Shown here in pieces: positions 9,669-18,820 of a DNA stretch of 64,000 nt. The stretch lies in NCBI GenBank assembly GCA_943787575.1, contig CALSMY010000003.1, positions 1-64,000 of the forward strand. Direction: 5' to 3'. Each line of letters opens with the position of its first letter. Position 1 is the stretch's first letter. Source of the DNA: an uncultured Opitutales bacterium. Lineage in GTDB: Bacteria > Verrucomicrobiota > Verrucomicrobiia > Opitutales > Seribacteraceae. A program made the position numbers and the translations under genes. The notes beneath the pieces are model-generated. The model was not told the origin of the DNA. It did not search any database and was given only the letters and a program-made list of their open reading frames with translations.

Positions 9669-10919
9669 ATGACTGATCCAGCCGTTTCTAATCATTTAAG
9701 AAAAAGTCGACTGACCATCCTGCTTATTTTGGGTGGGGTTCTAATGATCCCAGCTTTTTTTGCCTGGATCGTAAATGTGGAGATAGGTATGCGGACCATC
9801 TTCCCTGGATGGAAACTATTGGAGAGTGTACTCCCGAGTTTTATCTATGACTCGTTCCTCATCTTTGCGGATGATCTTAGTACGATCAGTACTTTTATTC
9901 CTCTTCTGCTTATTCTCTACCCACTGGTTATGAGCTGGAAGGTTTGGAAACTTAAAGCAGAGCAGGAGGAGAGTTTATCCAAGCTGGAACACGATCCTTA
10001 TCCCGACAATTTTCCTTTCTTTTTAGTGATGCTTGGATTGGTGGGCACTCTTTATGGATTGCTGATTGGGTTGGATGTGAGCGGGGTGAAGTCGATTGGC
10101 GATGATACGGATTCGCCGGATCGTATTAAAGATGCATTGGATCAATTGCTTGGCGGAACCTCCACCGCATTGCTTAGCTCTCTGGTTGGCTTATTGGGCG
10201 CCTTTTTAGCTGCCAAGCCCATGACTGCAGTTTTTCACTGGGCCGCCTGTCTGCCTAAGGTTGAAAGCGTCGGCCTTGGAGAGACGCTCGGGGGGTTGAT
10301 CGAGGACATGAAAACCCTCAGTGATTCGAGCCGTGAATTTTCTGAGAGATTAAATTCTACCCATGTGCAGGAGGTCTCGACTACCTTGTCTGAAATCGGC
10401 ACAGAGATGACTGGGTTGAGGCAGGAATTAGCACATACAAACCAAATCATTGAGGGCCTGGGAGAGACTCAGAAAGCCGGGCAGAATATGCTTGGTTACC
10501 TCGGTCAATTGGGAAGGTTGGAAAATTTGGAAACCTTACTTGAGCGGATGGGTAATGCATATCTAACTGCAAGCCAATCTAACGATCGTGCAATGCAGTC
10601 GCTTCAGTCCATGGGAAGCAGGCATGCAGAAGATTCCATGAAAATGGAAGAAGCCCTTCGCACAATTGCTTCTACTTTATCGGATGTGGAAACCGCAGGA
10701 CGGGACAGTGCCGAGCAGATGCGGGAAGTGGTATCACAACTTAATGAGGCCAATGAAAGTTTGCGTTCCGGTAGAGAGCGGGCAGAAGTCCAAAGGCAGG
10801 ACACGATTGAAATCTTGCAGGCAGTTCGGCAGGATAGAAATGTAGACCGAAAAGCCTTAAGGAATGCTTTTGGACAATTTTTACAGTCCGATGACAAGCC
10901 AACCACAGATCAATCGTAA
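9669..10919 (+). CDS. MotA/TolQ/ExbB-like membrane channel protein with a long coiled-coil tail
   Basis: A 416-residue protein with four predicted membrane spans (about residues 15-36, 73-92, 115-135 and 162-182). Spans 3 and 4 resemble the proton-channel domain of MotA/TolQ/ExbB: GLVGTLYGLLIGL and then GGTSTALLSSLVGLLGAFLA, with small residues and threonines facing a presumed pore. After residue 190 comes about 225 residues of charged heptad-like helix (ESLRSGRERAEVQRQD near the end), presumably cytoplasmic. The stop TAA overlaps the ATG of the next gene. In stators of this class the four-span protein forms a pentamer around a dimer of the single-span partner, and such a partner is encoded next. 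Assignment to the superfamily is fairly firm; the biological role is unknown. Confidence 0.72.
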   Translation: MTDPAVSNHLRKSRLTILLILGGVLMIPAFFAWIVNVEIGMRTIFPGWKLLESVLPSFIYDSFLIFADDLSTISTFIPLLLILYPLVMSWKVWKLKAEQEESLSKLEHDPYPDNFPFFLVMLGLVGTLYGLLIGLDVSGVKSIGDDTDSPDRIKDALDQLLGGTSTALLSSLVGLLGAFLAAKPMTAVFHWAACLPKVESVGLGETLGGLIEDMKTLSDSSREFSERLNSTHVQEVSTTLSEIGTEMTGLRQELAHTNQIIEGLGETQKAGQNMLGYLGQLGRLENLETLLERMGNAYLTASQSNDRAMQSLQSMGSRHAEDSMKMEEALRTIASTLSDVETAGRDSAEQMREVVSQLNEANESLRSGRERAEVQRQDTIEILQAVRQDRNVDRKALRNAFGQFLQSDDKPTTDQS

Positions 10920-11695
10920 TGAGTGGTAGGGCAGGAGGTTCCTCCAATCTTCAGGGCTTGGATGATTTAATCCGAGGAAAGAAGAAAAACTCTCTTTCAC
11001 TTAGTCCAAACGATGCCCTAGTGCAGATCGCACTACCTTTGGTTCTGATCTTGGCAATCATTACCCGCTTGATGGTGATCGAGTATACGGAGGCGATGCG
11101 CAATAAGGGCCCGCGAGTTCTGGAGATGTGGAAGCAGCAACTCATTCTGCGAATGGATACCGTGATGAATAAATGGGAAAAACAGGCGGAGCTCGGTGCA
11201 TTTCCAGACTTTAGTCGTGTTCAATGGAAAGGTGCTTTTCCAGTAGATGAACGATTTAAGTCTCTTTGTGCGAGGGCTCAGGAGATGGATAACCGAAAAA
11301 ATTTGGAAGATGATATTTATAACCAAGCACTGGCTTATACTCCTCCAATTGAGGATGAGGAAAGTGCGTCCTTCTTTGTCCCGGTGTTCGATCCTGATGC
11401 CAAGTATCAGCCAAAAAACGCCGATAAAATATCCGACGAATTTGTAATTAATGAGGGGCGAAGAGCCTATGCCATGCGTCACATTGCGGACCGGGTATCG
11501 AAGTGGAAGGAGCAGGTTGAGGGTTTGCAGTGGGCCGCGGTGGCTCAGTGTGCAGATAAGATGCCATTGAATGCTCTAGGGGGATCACCTGACAAGATAT
11601 CCACACAGCTAACTAGGGTGGCCAGCGAGATGAACAAGCGTGGATATCCACTTATGAATAGCGTGGTGGAAGAGTACGGAAAACTGGACGAATGA
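10919..11695 (+). CDS. Single-span membrane protein, possible ExbD/MotB-like partner
   Basis: A 258-residue protein with a basic N-terminal tail (RGKKKNS), one membrane span at about residues 33-55, and an extracytoplasmic domain of about 200 residues that is mainly helical and charged. Asp32 sits right at the cytoplasmic entry of the span (SPNDALVQIALPLVLILAII). That is the place occupied by the essential proton-carrying Asp of MotB and ExbD. There is no OmpA-like peptidoglycan-binding domain and no ExbD fold that I can recognise. The start overlaps the upstream stop and the stop overlaps the next start (ATGA), so all three genes are translationally coupled. Confidence 0.65.
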   Translation: MSGRAGGSSNLQGLDDLIRGKKKNSLSLSPNDALVQIALPLVLILAIITRLMVIEYTEAMRNKGPRVLEMWKQQLILRMDTVMNKWEKQAELGAFPDFSRVQWKGAFPVDERFKSLCARAQEMDNRKNLEDDIYNQALAYTPPIEDEESASFFVPVFDPDAKYQPKNADKISDEFVINEGRRAYAMRHIADRVSKWKEQVEGLQWAAVAQCADKMPLNALGGSPDKISTQLTRVASEMNKRGYPLMNSVVEEYGKLDE

Positions 11696-13956
11696 AGAAT
11701 ACATTATCTAGCTTAGCTACCTGTCTGATTGTTTTCGGAGCAATAAATTTTTCCTGGGGAGCAGACCCCAAGGCCGAAGCAAAGCGCATGCTTACTTTGC
11801 GAGCGGCTGCGGAAAAAGCGCGAACTTATTTGCAAGAATCTGCGGAGGTGAATGAAAAACAAAACGATGCGGTTAGCACGATGCTTTCCAAGGAAATGCT
11901 CAAGCAGGTCGAAAAATTTCGTAGTAAAAAAGATGGGCAAAGTCCAGGTAGGGACTGGTTATCGGGTTGGAAGTTAAAGGAATTAGAGAAGTCGGTGGAT
12001 GGTGCATGGGAATGGGCGAAGGAACAAAGTCCGCTTCCGGTCAATCGGGCTGATGTAATTAAACGGGCGACCAAAAACTGGTCTAAGGATGCTCAGGCAA
12101 AGGTGGGCCAGTTTGCTGATAAAAGTATGAAGGCAGTCTATGATAAAGCACGGCGCTTGGCTGCGGATGAACAACTGAGAAGCCTGAAGCAAAAGCTCAA
12201 CTACCCAAGCAAGGATGACTTGAATAAGCGTATCTCCGGTTTGATCGGAGGAAATAAAAACAGATGGTCTCCTTTGAACTCCAAAGATTTTGGAAAGTTA
12301 GATGGCTGGTTAAAGACAGTGGTGGGAAACGCAGGGCCTGTGTTTGAGGAATTAAACAAGGAGGTTGCAAAGATGTCCTCCAACTTGCGGCTTGAGCTGG
12401 GAAACCAGTACCAGGCTCAGTACAAAAGCATTCAGCAGATGGTTGAGAAAAATGGATTTCCCAAGGAATTGATTACCAAAGAACAACTGAAGGCTCATGC
12501 ACTCAATTTACTGAAAGAAAATACTTCGGAAAACTTGGCAGCTAAACCACCAAGGTATGGGGTGTTTTCGGCGATGGAAAATCTGGTCGAAAATGCCGCT
12601 GCCCATTGGGAAGTGAAGCGTATGGAAATATTTGCCAAAGCCAGGAGTGATTGGCTGCCTATGAAAGATCAGCTGGAACAAGCTATTCGCGGAGACTTGG
12701 CTAAACATGCTCCCTTGGAGGATAGCCTGAATGTTTTAACGGAAAAATTTTTATCTCCTGCGAATGAAAAACTTGCTTCTTTGTATGGAGGAAAACAATG
12801 GGCCACTTATTTTAAAGAGGCTTTGGCTGAGCAAGATGTATTGAGAAAAAATGTGACCAACCAGTTTCGCAGTGCTCTGAAGGAAAGGATCAAGCCCATT
12901 CGGGAGAAGATTGCAGGGGAACAGTTTGCTACTCATTTTTCCATGCTTAATGAAAAGGTTTTTCCGGAGGAACCCATTATTATGTATTTTTATCAGAAGG
13001 GTAAAAAAAGCGTAACCGACTTTAATGAGCTCGCAGATGGGCTCAATTTCCCAGCACCTGAGCGACCCTCAATTATTGAGGAAACAAGGTTGCTTGCGGG
13101 GGACCGTGCGAATCGGGCAATGGTACCTGCATTGAGTTCAATGGATAAGCAGGTGGGTTTGGTGCGTGAGGTGGAAAAGAAAAAAATAGACCAGTTGAAA
13201 GTGGAGGCTGAGCAAGGGCGTCCCTTCGCCGAAATTCTCAGGGAATGGGACAAGGATTGGGGTACTCTTTGGAACGGTGCAAAGCAAAAAGTCTCTGAGA
13301 GGTGGCGGTCGAAGTTTAACCACATAGATAAGTTATTGAATAAAGGGGTCAGGCAATTCTATGATGGTATGCAACCTAGCTCGAATAGCACCCCACAAGA
13401 TACAGTTGCGGTAAAGGAGGATGAACTTGGCGAAGAACAGGAGGATACCCCTAATGAATCTGTCCCGGTCGAAAATGAACAGCCTGAGCAAGAGGATGAA
13501 AATGAAAAATCCGAGCAGGAATCTTTGCAGGGTATGTGTGAAGAACTGAAGCTCTATATTGGACTTGCAGATGGGGTCTTTGCTTTTTCTGATCTACCGG
13601 ATGGGAGGTGCAGGATGTTATTTGGTACACCGGATGGGGTGGGTGCGTTTTCTGTAAAATTTGATCCTCAACAAGTCGAAGTTGCTGCCAATCAAATATC
13701 AGGAAGTTTGAAGAAACCGCTTGGGTTAGTGCTTGATGGAAATGCCCGAATGGGCGGGAATCGTATCCTGCAATTGTTTCAAGGGGAGTATCAGGGGCCG
13801 GAAATAAAAATGCTTTTTAAGGTATCCACCCCAGCAGTTCGACACCAAATGAGCATACTGGTTCGGCAACAGGTGGAAGAGGCGATCGAGGCATGGGCGA
13901 AGAAGTCAGGTCGGAAAGCTCCTGATCTTATTTGGCAGGACGATGTGGAACTCTAA
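11692..13956 (+). CDS. Large exported helical protein, third gene of the stator-like unit
   Basis: A 754-residue protein with a cleavable signal peptide (about residues 1-23, ending NFSWG). About 540 residues of charged helical sequence follow, then a highly acidic linker near residues 570-612 (EDELGEEQEDTPNE), and a C-terminal domain of about 140 residues with beta character (GLADGVFAFSDLPDGRCRMLFG). I recognise no family, catalytic motif or peptidoglycan-binding signature. Its four-base overlap with the single-span gene suggests it is the periplasmic element on which the membrane complex acts. A short gap separates it from the convergent MFS gene. Confidence 0.7.
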   Translation: MKNTLSSLATCLIVFGAINFSWGADPKAEAKRMLTLRAAAEKARTYLQESAEVNEKQNDAVSTMLSKEMLKQVEKFRSKKDGQSPGRDWLSGWKLKELEKSVDGAWEWAKEQSPLPVNRADVIKRATKNWSKDAQAKVGQFADKSMKAVYDKARRLAADEQLRSLKQKLNYPSKDDLNKRISGLIGGNKNRWSPLNSKDFGKLDGWLKTVVGNAGPVFEELNKEVAKMSSNLRLELGNQYQAQYKSIQQMVEKNGFPKELITKEQLKAHALNLLKENTSENLAAKPPRYGVFSAMENLVENAAAHWEVKRMEIFAKARSDWLPMKDQLEQAIRGDLAKHAPLEDSLNVLTEKFLSPANEKLASLYGGKQWATYFKEALAEQDVLRKNVTNQFRSALKERIKPIREKIAGEQFATHFSMLNEKVFPEEPIIMYFYQKGKKSVTDFNELADGLNFPAPERPSIIEETRLLAGDRANRAMVPALSSMDKQVGLVREVEKKKIDQLKVEAEQGRPFAEILREWDKDWGTLWNGAKQKVSERWRSKFNHIDKLLNKGVRQFYDGMQPSSNSTPQDTVAVKEDELGEEQEDTPNESVPVENEQPEQEDENEKSEQESLQGMCEELKLYIGLADGVFAFSDLPDGRCRMLFGTPDGVGAFSVKFDPQQVEVAANQISGSLKKPLGLVLDGNARMGGNRILQLFQGEYQGPEIKMLFKVSTPAVRHQMSILVRQQVEEAIEAWAKKSGRKAPDLIWQDDVEL

Positions 13957-13976
13957 GGATTTTTTGAGTCGGGCTC

Positions 13977-15302
13977 TTAGGCTTTGGCGGGTGGTTGAGG
14001 ACGTAGTTTCCAGTTGCATAAGAGCACCCCGATAAAGGTGATAAGAAACCACGGAGCAAACCAATCTGCAGCCGCCTGAAAAAGTAGTCCAGAATCAGCA
14101 GCTATGGTGGAATCTTTTCTCAAGCGGACCACAAGAAAGGCGTAGAGAATACCAATCGCTCCATAACCTAGGTTGAGGGCAAGTCCCTTGAAACTGAGCA
14201 GGGTTGCACGGATGGATTTGTTGGCCGCTTGGTTGAGGTAAAAACTCGCGCAAAATCCAGTCATTACCATGGCAGCGAAAAGGAGCATCGAAAAAATCAC
14301 TCCAATGTAGGGAACGAAAAAGCGGGTACCAATAAAAGCAAGGAGAACGATCGTGGAAATAATGAGAAAGTTTTGATTGGGACCAAATCTTTCGGTCATG
14401 TGACGGGCGATCTTGGAGACCACCATTCCTTGAAGGGCAATGACTGCACCAATTATTCCAAAGGCAACCTCAGGGTAGGAAATAAGCCGGTAATATTCAC
14501 TGTTCATGGTAATGAACATGCGGATCACGCTATCCACGGTGGCGGCGGCAAGGATGACAAGTAAGGCAAAAGGAGTGCGAGCAATCCAAAGGGCAACATT
14601 CCAGGTTTGTAAAAAAGCGGCCCTGAGGGGAAGGAACTCTGATTTGGACTGGTAGTTTTCAGTTTCGCGAAGGGCACATGCAGAAAAAAGTGTGAGCACG
14701 GCAGTTACCAGGTTGAGTAGGATGGGCCAGCGCATTGTATCCTGCTGGGTAAGAGAATTTTCAAACCCGAGCAGGGCACAGGCTTGATTCATCACATCCG
14801 GGTCGTAAATAATGCCACCCGTAAGGAGAGCAATCATGAAGGCAAAAGATTGCCATCGGGTTACTTTTTGGAGGATTTTTGCCCAGTCCTCCTTTTGGCC
14901 GGCCTCGTCAATTGAGTCGTAAACCAATGCCTCATCTGCGCCGCTGGCCGCTGCTTCTGCTAGTCCACTGAGAATACGGTTGATCGCGAGAATCCAAAAG
15001 AGCAGGTCGAGGTCGGAAGTGGGTGCAAATCCCCAGACCACCATTTCGATGACCATCAATATACCAGCTGCGACAACCATTTTTTTGCGGCCAATCATAT
15101 CGGATAGGGCACCAGAGGGAACTTCGGCAAGAATGATACTGGCCGCCCAGATGGAATTGAGAATGGCGAACTGTTCGAGTGTCATCCCGAAGTCCAAATA
15201 AATTACTGCAAATACGGGGTAGTAAAACCGGGCATTAAAAAAGATCCGGAAGGCGATGAAATTTCGCACATTGGAGCGGGCGATTTCTTTTTTCTCACTC
15301 AT
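13977..15302 (-). CDS. Major facilitator superfamily transporter
   Basis: A 441-residue protein with about twelve membrane segments. The MFS loop 2-3 signature is visible as GALSDMIGRKKMVVAAG following EVPSG. The N-terminal YYPVFAVIYLDFGMTLEQFAIL is typical of a small group of MFS permeases of unknown substrate. Its ATG shares one base with the stop of the upstream antiporter gene (TAATG), so the two are probably translated as a pair. The substrate cannot be predicted. Confidence 0.85.
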   Translation of the reverse strand: MSEKKEIARSNVRNFIAFRIFFNARFYYPVFAVIYLDFGMTLEQFAILNSIWAASIILAEVPSGALSDMIGRKKMVVAAGILMVIEMVVWGFAPTSDLDLLFWILAINRILSGLAEAAASGADEALVYDSIDEAGQKEDWAKILQKVTRWQSFAFMIALLTGGIIYDPDVMNQACALLGFENSLTQQDTMRWPILLNLVTAVLTLFSACALRETENYQSKSEFLPLRAAFLQTWNVALWIARTPFALLVILAAATVDSVIRMFITMNSEYYRLISYPEVAFGIIGAVIALQGMVVSKIARHMTERFGPNQNFLIISTIVLLAFIGTRFFVPYIGVIFSMLLFAAMVMTGFCASFYLNQAANKSIRATLLSFKGLALNLGYGAIGILYAFLVVRLRKDSTIAADSGLLFQAAADWFAPWFLITFIGVLLCNWKLRPQPPAKA

Positions 15303-16903
15303 TAACGATGCCCGGTCAGAAATTGTTTATAGATGGTGGGTACGAGGCACAGGATAATCGTTCCGACTGCCAGGCAAACCCAAGGAGAAATACCCAGGCC
15401 CATAGGAATAAACCCGGCAAGGAGGGCGACGGTCGCTGCGAGTAGAGCGTAGGGGAGTTGTGTGCGGAAATGGTCGTATGGTTTGATCTCGCATGCCATT
15501 GAGGAAATTATGGTGGTGTCGCTCAGGGGCGAGCAGTGATCTCCAAACACAGCTCCGCTAAAGACCGCCGCCACTGCGGAGGCCATCATCGCATCCGACC
15601 CGGGGGCAAGTGATGCACAGACTGGAACGACCAGTGGCATAAGTACACCCATCGTCCCCCAGGATGTACCAGTGGTGAAAGAGATTAATACGCCAAGAAT
15701 AAAGACAGATGCGGGGAAGAGGAAAGGGGGAAGGGTACCGGATAAAGTTTGGGAGAGAAAGGTGGCGGCTTCGAGCTCGCGGAGGGTACCACTTAGGCAC
15801 CAGGCGGCAATCAGCACAAGGGAAGGGGGAATGAAGCGGCCGATCCCACCGGCAAATACTCTGGATGAACGCATGCCGGAAGACTTTAGAGATTTTTGAT
15901 TGCATACAAAAGCTACGGCACAGGCGAAGATGGAGCTGTAAAGCAGGACCAGGTTGGACTGGGCATCTCCGAAGGCTTGTTGAAGTTTGTTCAGGCTGAG
16001 TGGCCATGCTTTTCCCTCAACTCCATTGAGGTACAAGCCGGCGAAGAGACAGCCAATGAGGGTGACCAAGGGGATGCCCACTTTGAGGGACCCATGGATT
16101 GATGGATGGTCCGTTGGAGTGCTATCCGTATTGTCTTGCTTGGTCTGAGCATCATTCGCCGATTTTTCCATTTTTTGCATAGGGCCAAGGTTGAGGGATT
16201 TCCTGATGGCAATGACGACGAGAACAAGGGTGAACCAGCAATAAAAATTTCGCGGGATAGAAGAGAGGAAAAGAACGAACGGTTCGGTCCCTTCGATACC
16301 AGCAGCGAGGTAGCCCTCGCGGATCATTGATAATTGATAGGCAATCCAGGTTGACATAATCGCCACGCAGGCAATGGCGGAACCCGTGGAGTCGACCAGG
16401 TAAGCAAGTTTTGCTCGGGACACTCCCGTACGATCAGCCATCTGCCGAAGGGCTCTTCCGGTGAGAAGTGCACTTGCGAGTCCATCAAAGAAACAAACAA
16501 CTCCCATAAGGAATGCGGACCACTGCACCTTTTGGGATAGGTCTTTTCCCTGCCTTAACCAAGCCTGTAAAATGCAGTCGAATCCGCCCCCTTTTTCAAG
16601 AAGGGCGGCAAACCCACCAAGTAGAAGGGTAAAGGCAAGAACGCTCAAATTCCATTCACTTGATAGTGCAGGAATGAGAATCTTTGAAAAAAAGGAAGTA
16701 AATGCATGGAGTGGATTGCCGCCGGCCATGAGAATAACTCCCGACCCCGCACCTAGAAAAAGCCCACCGAGAGCACTCTTTAGTAGTACGACGGAAACAA
16801 GGGCTACCACGCTTGGCCATAAGGAAAATATCGGTCCTTCCAATTGAGCTACTCCAAAGGATGCCAGGAAAATAATCAGGACCATTCCTTTTTTGATATT
16901 CAT
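15302..16903 (-). CDS. NhaC-type Na+/H+ antiporter family protein
   Basis: A 533-residue inner-membrane protein with about twelve spans. NhaC/ArsB-like family landmarks are GGFAALLEKGGGFD, VCFFDGLASALLTGRALRQM, VDSTGSAIACV, FTTGTSWGTMGVLMPL and GAVFGDHCSPLSDTTIISS. The last is the conserved half-helix with Asp and Ser residues expected to bind cation. Family members exchange Na+ for H+, or small carboxylates or amino acids, so the exact ion is uncertain. It is the first gene of a two-gene unit with the MFS transporter, read leftward from the 326-base gap on its right. Confidence 0.85.
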   Translation of the reverse strand: MNIKKGMVLIIFLASFGVAQLEGPIFSLWPSVVALVSVVLLKSALGGLFLGAGSGVILMAGGNPLHAFTSFFSKILIPALSSEWNLSVLAFTLLLGGFAALLEKGGGFDCILQAWLRQGKDLSQKVQWSAFLMGVVCFFDGLASALLTGRALRQMADRTGVSRAKLAYLVDSTGSAIACVAIMSTWIAYQLSMIREGYLAAGIEGTEPFVLFLSSIPRNFYCWFTLVLVVIAIRKSLNLGPMQKMEKSANDAQTKQDNTDSTPTDHPSIHGSLKVGIPLVTLIGCLFAGLYLNGVEGKAWPLSLNKLQQAFGDAQSNLVLLYSSIFACAVAFVCNQKSLKSSGMRSSRVFAGGIGRFIPPSLVLIAAWCLSGTLRELEAATFLSQTLSGTLPPFLFPASVFILGVLISFTTGTSWGTMGVLMPLVVPVCASLAPGSDAMMASAVAAVFSGAVFGDHCSPLSDTTIISSMACEIKPYDHFRTQLPYALLAATVALLAGFIPMGLGISPWVCLAVGTIILCLVPTIYKQFLTGHR

Positions 16904-17229
16904 TAGATGGGGCTTTTTAAAAAATGGTCATACTTTAGCCAAAACTATGCAATGCAAGGATATTGGGCTCAACTACCAATCCATTATTTTACTAGGCTTT
17001 ACTTAAAAATTTTCCGCTAAAACGGATTGGTTGTCGCTTGCGTTATTCACAATAGTTGGCTATAAGAATAACTTATTATTAATTAATCTAGCTTACAGCA
17101 AAAATTAATCGACAATATTGGGTGGTGGAATGATGTGGCGCAAACAATGCAATCTTAGCGTGTGGTCGCATTTTTCTCTTTCTAATAAGTTGATAAACTA
17201 ACTTTCAAACATTCTGACATAAACATACA
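16904..17229. other. Intergenic region between divergent genes
   Basis: An AT-rich gap separating the leftward antiporter gene from the rightward cNMP-domain gene, which must hold promoters for both. I see no ORF with coding character and no strong hairpin. A weak rightward candidate is TTGCGT (17039) and TATAAG (17061) with a 16-base spacer, but the distance to the ATG at 17230 is long. TTGATA at 17189 is another possible -35 element without a convincing -10 partner. Confidence 0.4.
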
Positions 17230-18636
17230 ATGAAAACTTTATTTGAAGAAGATCTCTTGGACGCCGGATATGAGCTTCCATCTTCCGGTCTTTGCTACAA
17301 TCTTGATCCCGAAGATGCAAAGGCTTTGATATCTGAAGGTGAGTGGTTACTTGCCGAAGATGAACTTGTGGCTCGTGAAGGCCAGGAACAGCGTTTCTTA
17401 TACATGATTGTTTCCGGGGCAGTCGAACTTTCCAAGAAGGACGAGAAAGGAAAGCATCAAAATATAGCAAACCTTGGCACTGGAGATACTTTTGGAGAAG
17501 TTGCCTTTTTGCGTGGTCACATTGCCTCAGCAACTTCCGAAACCCGGGGGCTTTGTATTCTTTGGAGAATGAATCATGATCAACTTCTAGAATTTATTTC
17601 GAGTCATGGTTCTCTTGCTGGTCAATTGTGCTTAAACTTGGCTGGTTTACTTGCAAGCCGGTTGTTGAAAGAAAATACGGTAGTATCCAAGGTTAAAATG
17701 GATTTGGAAGAAGCTATACTCAATTTACGAAGTGCTTCTGAAGAGGATAATTTAAAAACTACTGCTCTCAAAGAACTACAAAATAAGGTGGAAAGTTTAA
17801 ACCATGCCACCCGGGTAAAAAGAGAGAAGCAAAGCAAGCGTTCGAAATTTAACGCCATTTCCATGACCAGCCTTGCGGTTGCCTGCCTTTCAGTTGCCGG
17901 ACTATTTGCCTTGTACAACTCTTATGATCACGAGGCACCAGCCAAGGTTGTCGCACTGACCGAAGAGTTAGAAGGTATGAAAAATAATGAATCTTTCTAT
18001 CTGGATCTAAAGAAAAACCTCGAAGCGGAGAATTTAGAACTTGTTCAAACCAATAACCGAATTGAAAAGTCAATAGATACGGTTTCTGAGGAACTTCAGG
18101 AATACAAGGAATTATTAAGCAAAAGAAATTGGGATTATGATGCTCTCAATAGCGAACTTTTTCAAGTCCAGGAAGAACTTGCAGCTTTGATAAGTTTGGA
18201 AGAGGAAGCTCAGGCAGAAGAAATCGTAACCGAGGTTAACCCGGCTGATTTGTATATTCCCTTAATTCCGCAAAAATTCATCGACGAAATTAAGGCATGG
18301 ACCCAGTCTCATTCCACTCTTGCATTTCCTTGTGAAGTCAAGGTGTTGAATGAGGCGGTAACTCTTTCTGACCTTACCTTAATTGCAAATATGGAAGTTA
18401 AGGTTGGCGAGCAGATTGTGGTAACACGCTTTCATCCAGTGTCCGAAGAATATGTGGTAGCGAGACAGGGAAATAATGATACCTTCATGGCCTCAGTTCA
18501 TATAAATAATACTAATGTTATGGAGGTTCTGGCCTTGAAGTATGTTAAGCATATGAGGGAAATCGGCAAAGATGTTTCAAATCCCTTCTCATCCATCCGC
18601 TTTTCTCAAATAGATCAAAACTTCTCGGAGGATTGA
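17230..18636 (+). CDS. Membrane protein with N-terminal cyclic-nucleotide-binding-type domain
   Basis: A 468-residue protein. Residues about 25-140 form a cNMP-binding (CAP_ED) fold: GQEQRFLYMIVSGAVEL, then GTGDTFGEVAFLRG. In the phosphate-binding cassette the usual arginine of PRAAT-type sequences is replaced (GHIASATSE), so nucleotide binding may be lost or altered. A coiled coil precedes one membrane span (about residues 207-228), followed by another coiled coil (about 240-330) and a C-terminal domain of about 120 residues. With the sensor domain cytoplasmic, the second half would be periplasmic. There is no HTH, kinase or channel domain. The function is unknown. Confidence 0.75.
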   Translation: MKTLFEEDLLDAGYELPSSGLCYNLDPEDAKALISEGEWLLAEDELVAREGQEQRFLYMIVSGAVELSKKDEKGKHQNIANLGTGDTFGEVAFLRGHIASATSETRGLCILWRMNHDQLLEFISSHGSLAGQLCLNLAGLLASRLLKENTVVSKVKMDLEEAILNLRSASEEDNLKTTALKELQNKVESLNHATRVKREKQSKRSKFNAISMTSLAVACLSVAGLFALYNSYDHEAPAKVVALTEELEGMKNNESFYLDLKKNLEAENLELVQTNNRIEKSIDTVSEELQEYKELLSKRNWDYDALNSELFQVQEELAALISLEEEAQAEEIVTEVNPADLYIPLIPQKFIDEIKAWTQSHSTLAFPCEVKVLNEAVTLSDLTLIANMEVKVGEQIVVTRFHPVSEEYVVARQGNNDTFMASVHINNTNVMEVLALKYVKHMREIGKDVSNPFSSIRFSQIDQNFSED

Positions 18637-18820
18637 TCTAAAGCTTTTTGGTTGAAGGTTCGAATTTATCTTTAGCCTTTTAGATTGATTAGTCTAGCCA
18701 CTTATTCCGCTTAGTAAAGTACCCAGTTGTAGGGTTTCCATTTCGTACAATTGAATTGTTTGAGCCTTACCCTAGGCGTATTGCGAGTGCGTAGTTTTGG
18801 ATTGTCGGGTAAAGCCCAAG

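Noticed and set aside
9669-13956. Zorya anti-phage defence system (ZorA/ZorB-like)
   Set aside because: The four-span plus coiled-coil tail protein resembles ZorA, but the partner lacks an OmpA-like domain and no ZorC, ZorD or ZorE gene is present; the third gene is an exported protein, unlike Zorya effectors.
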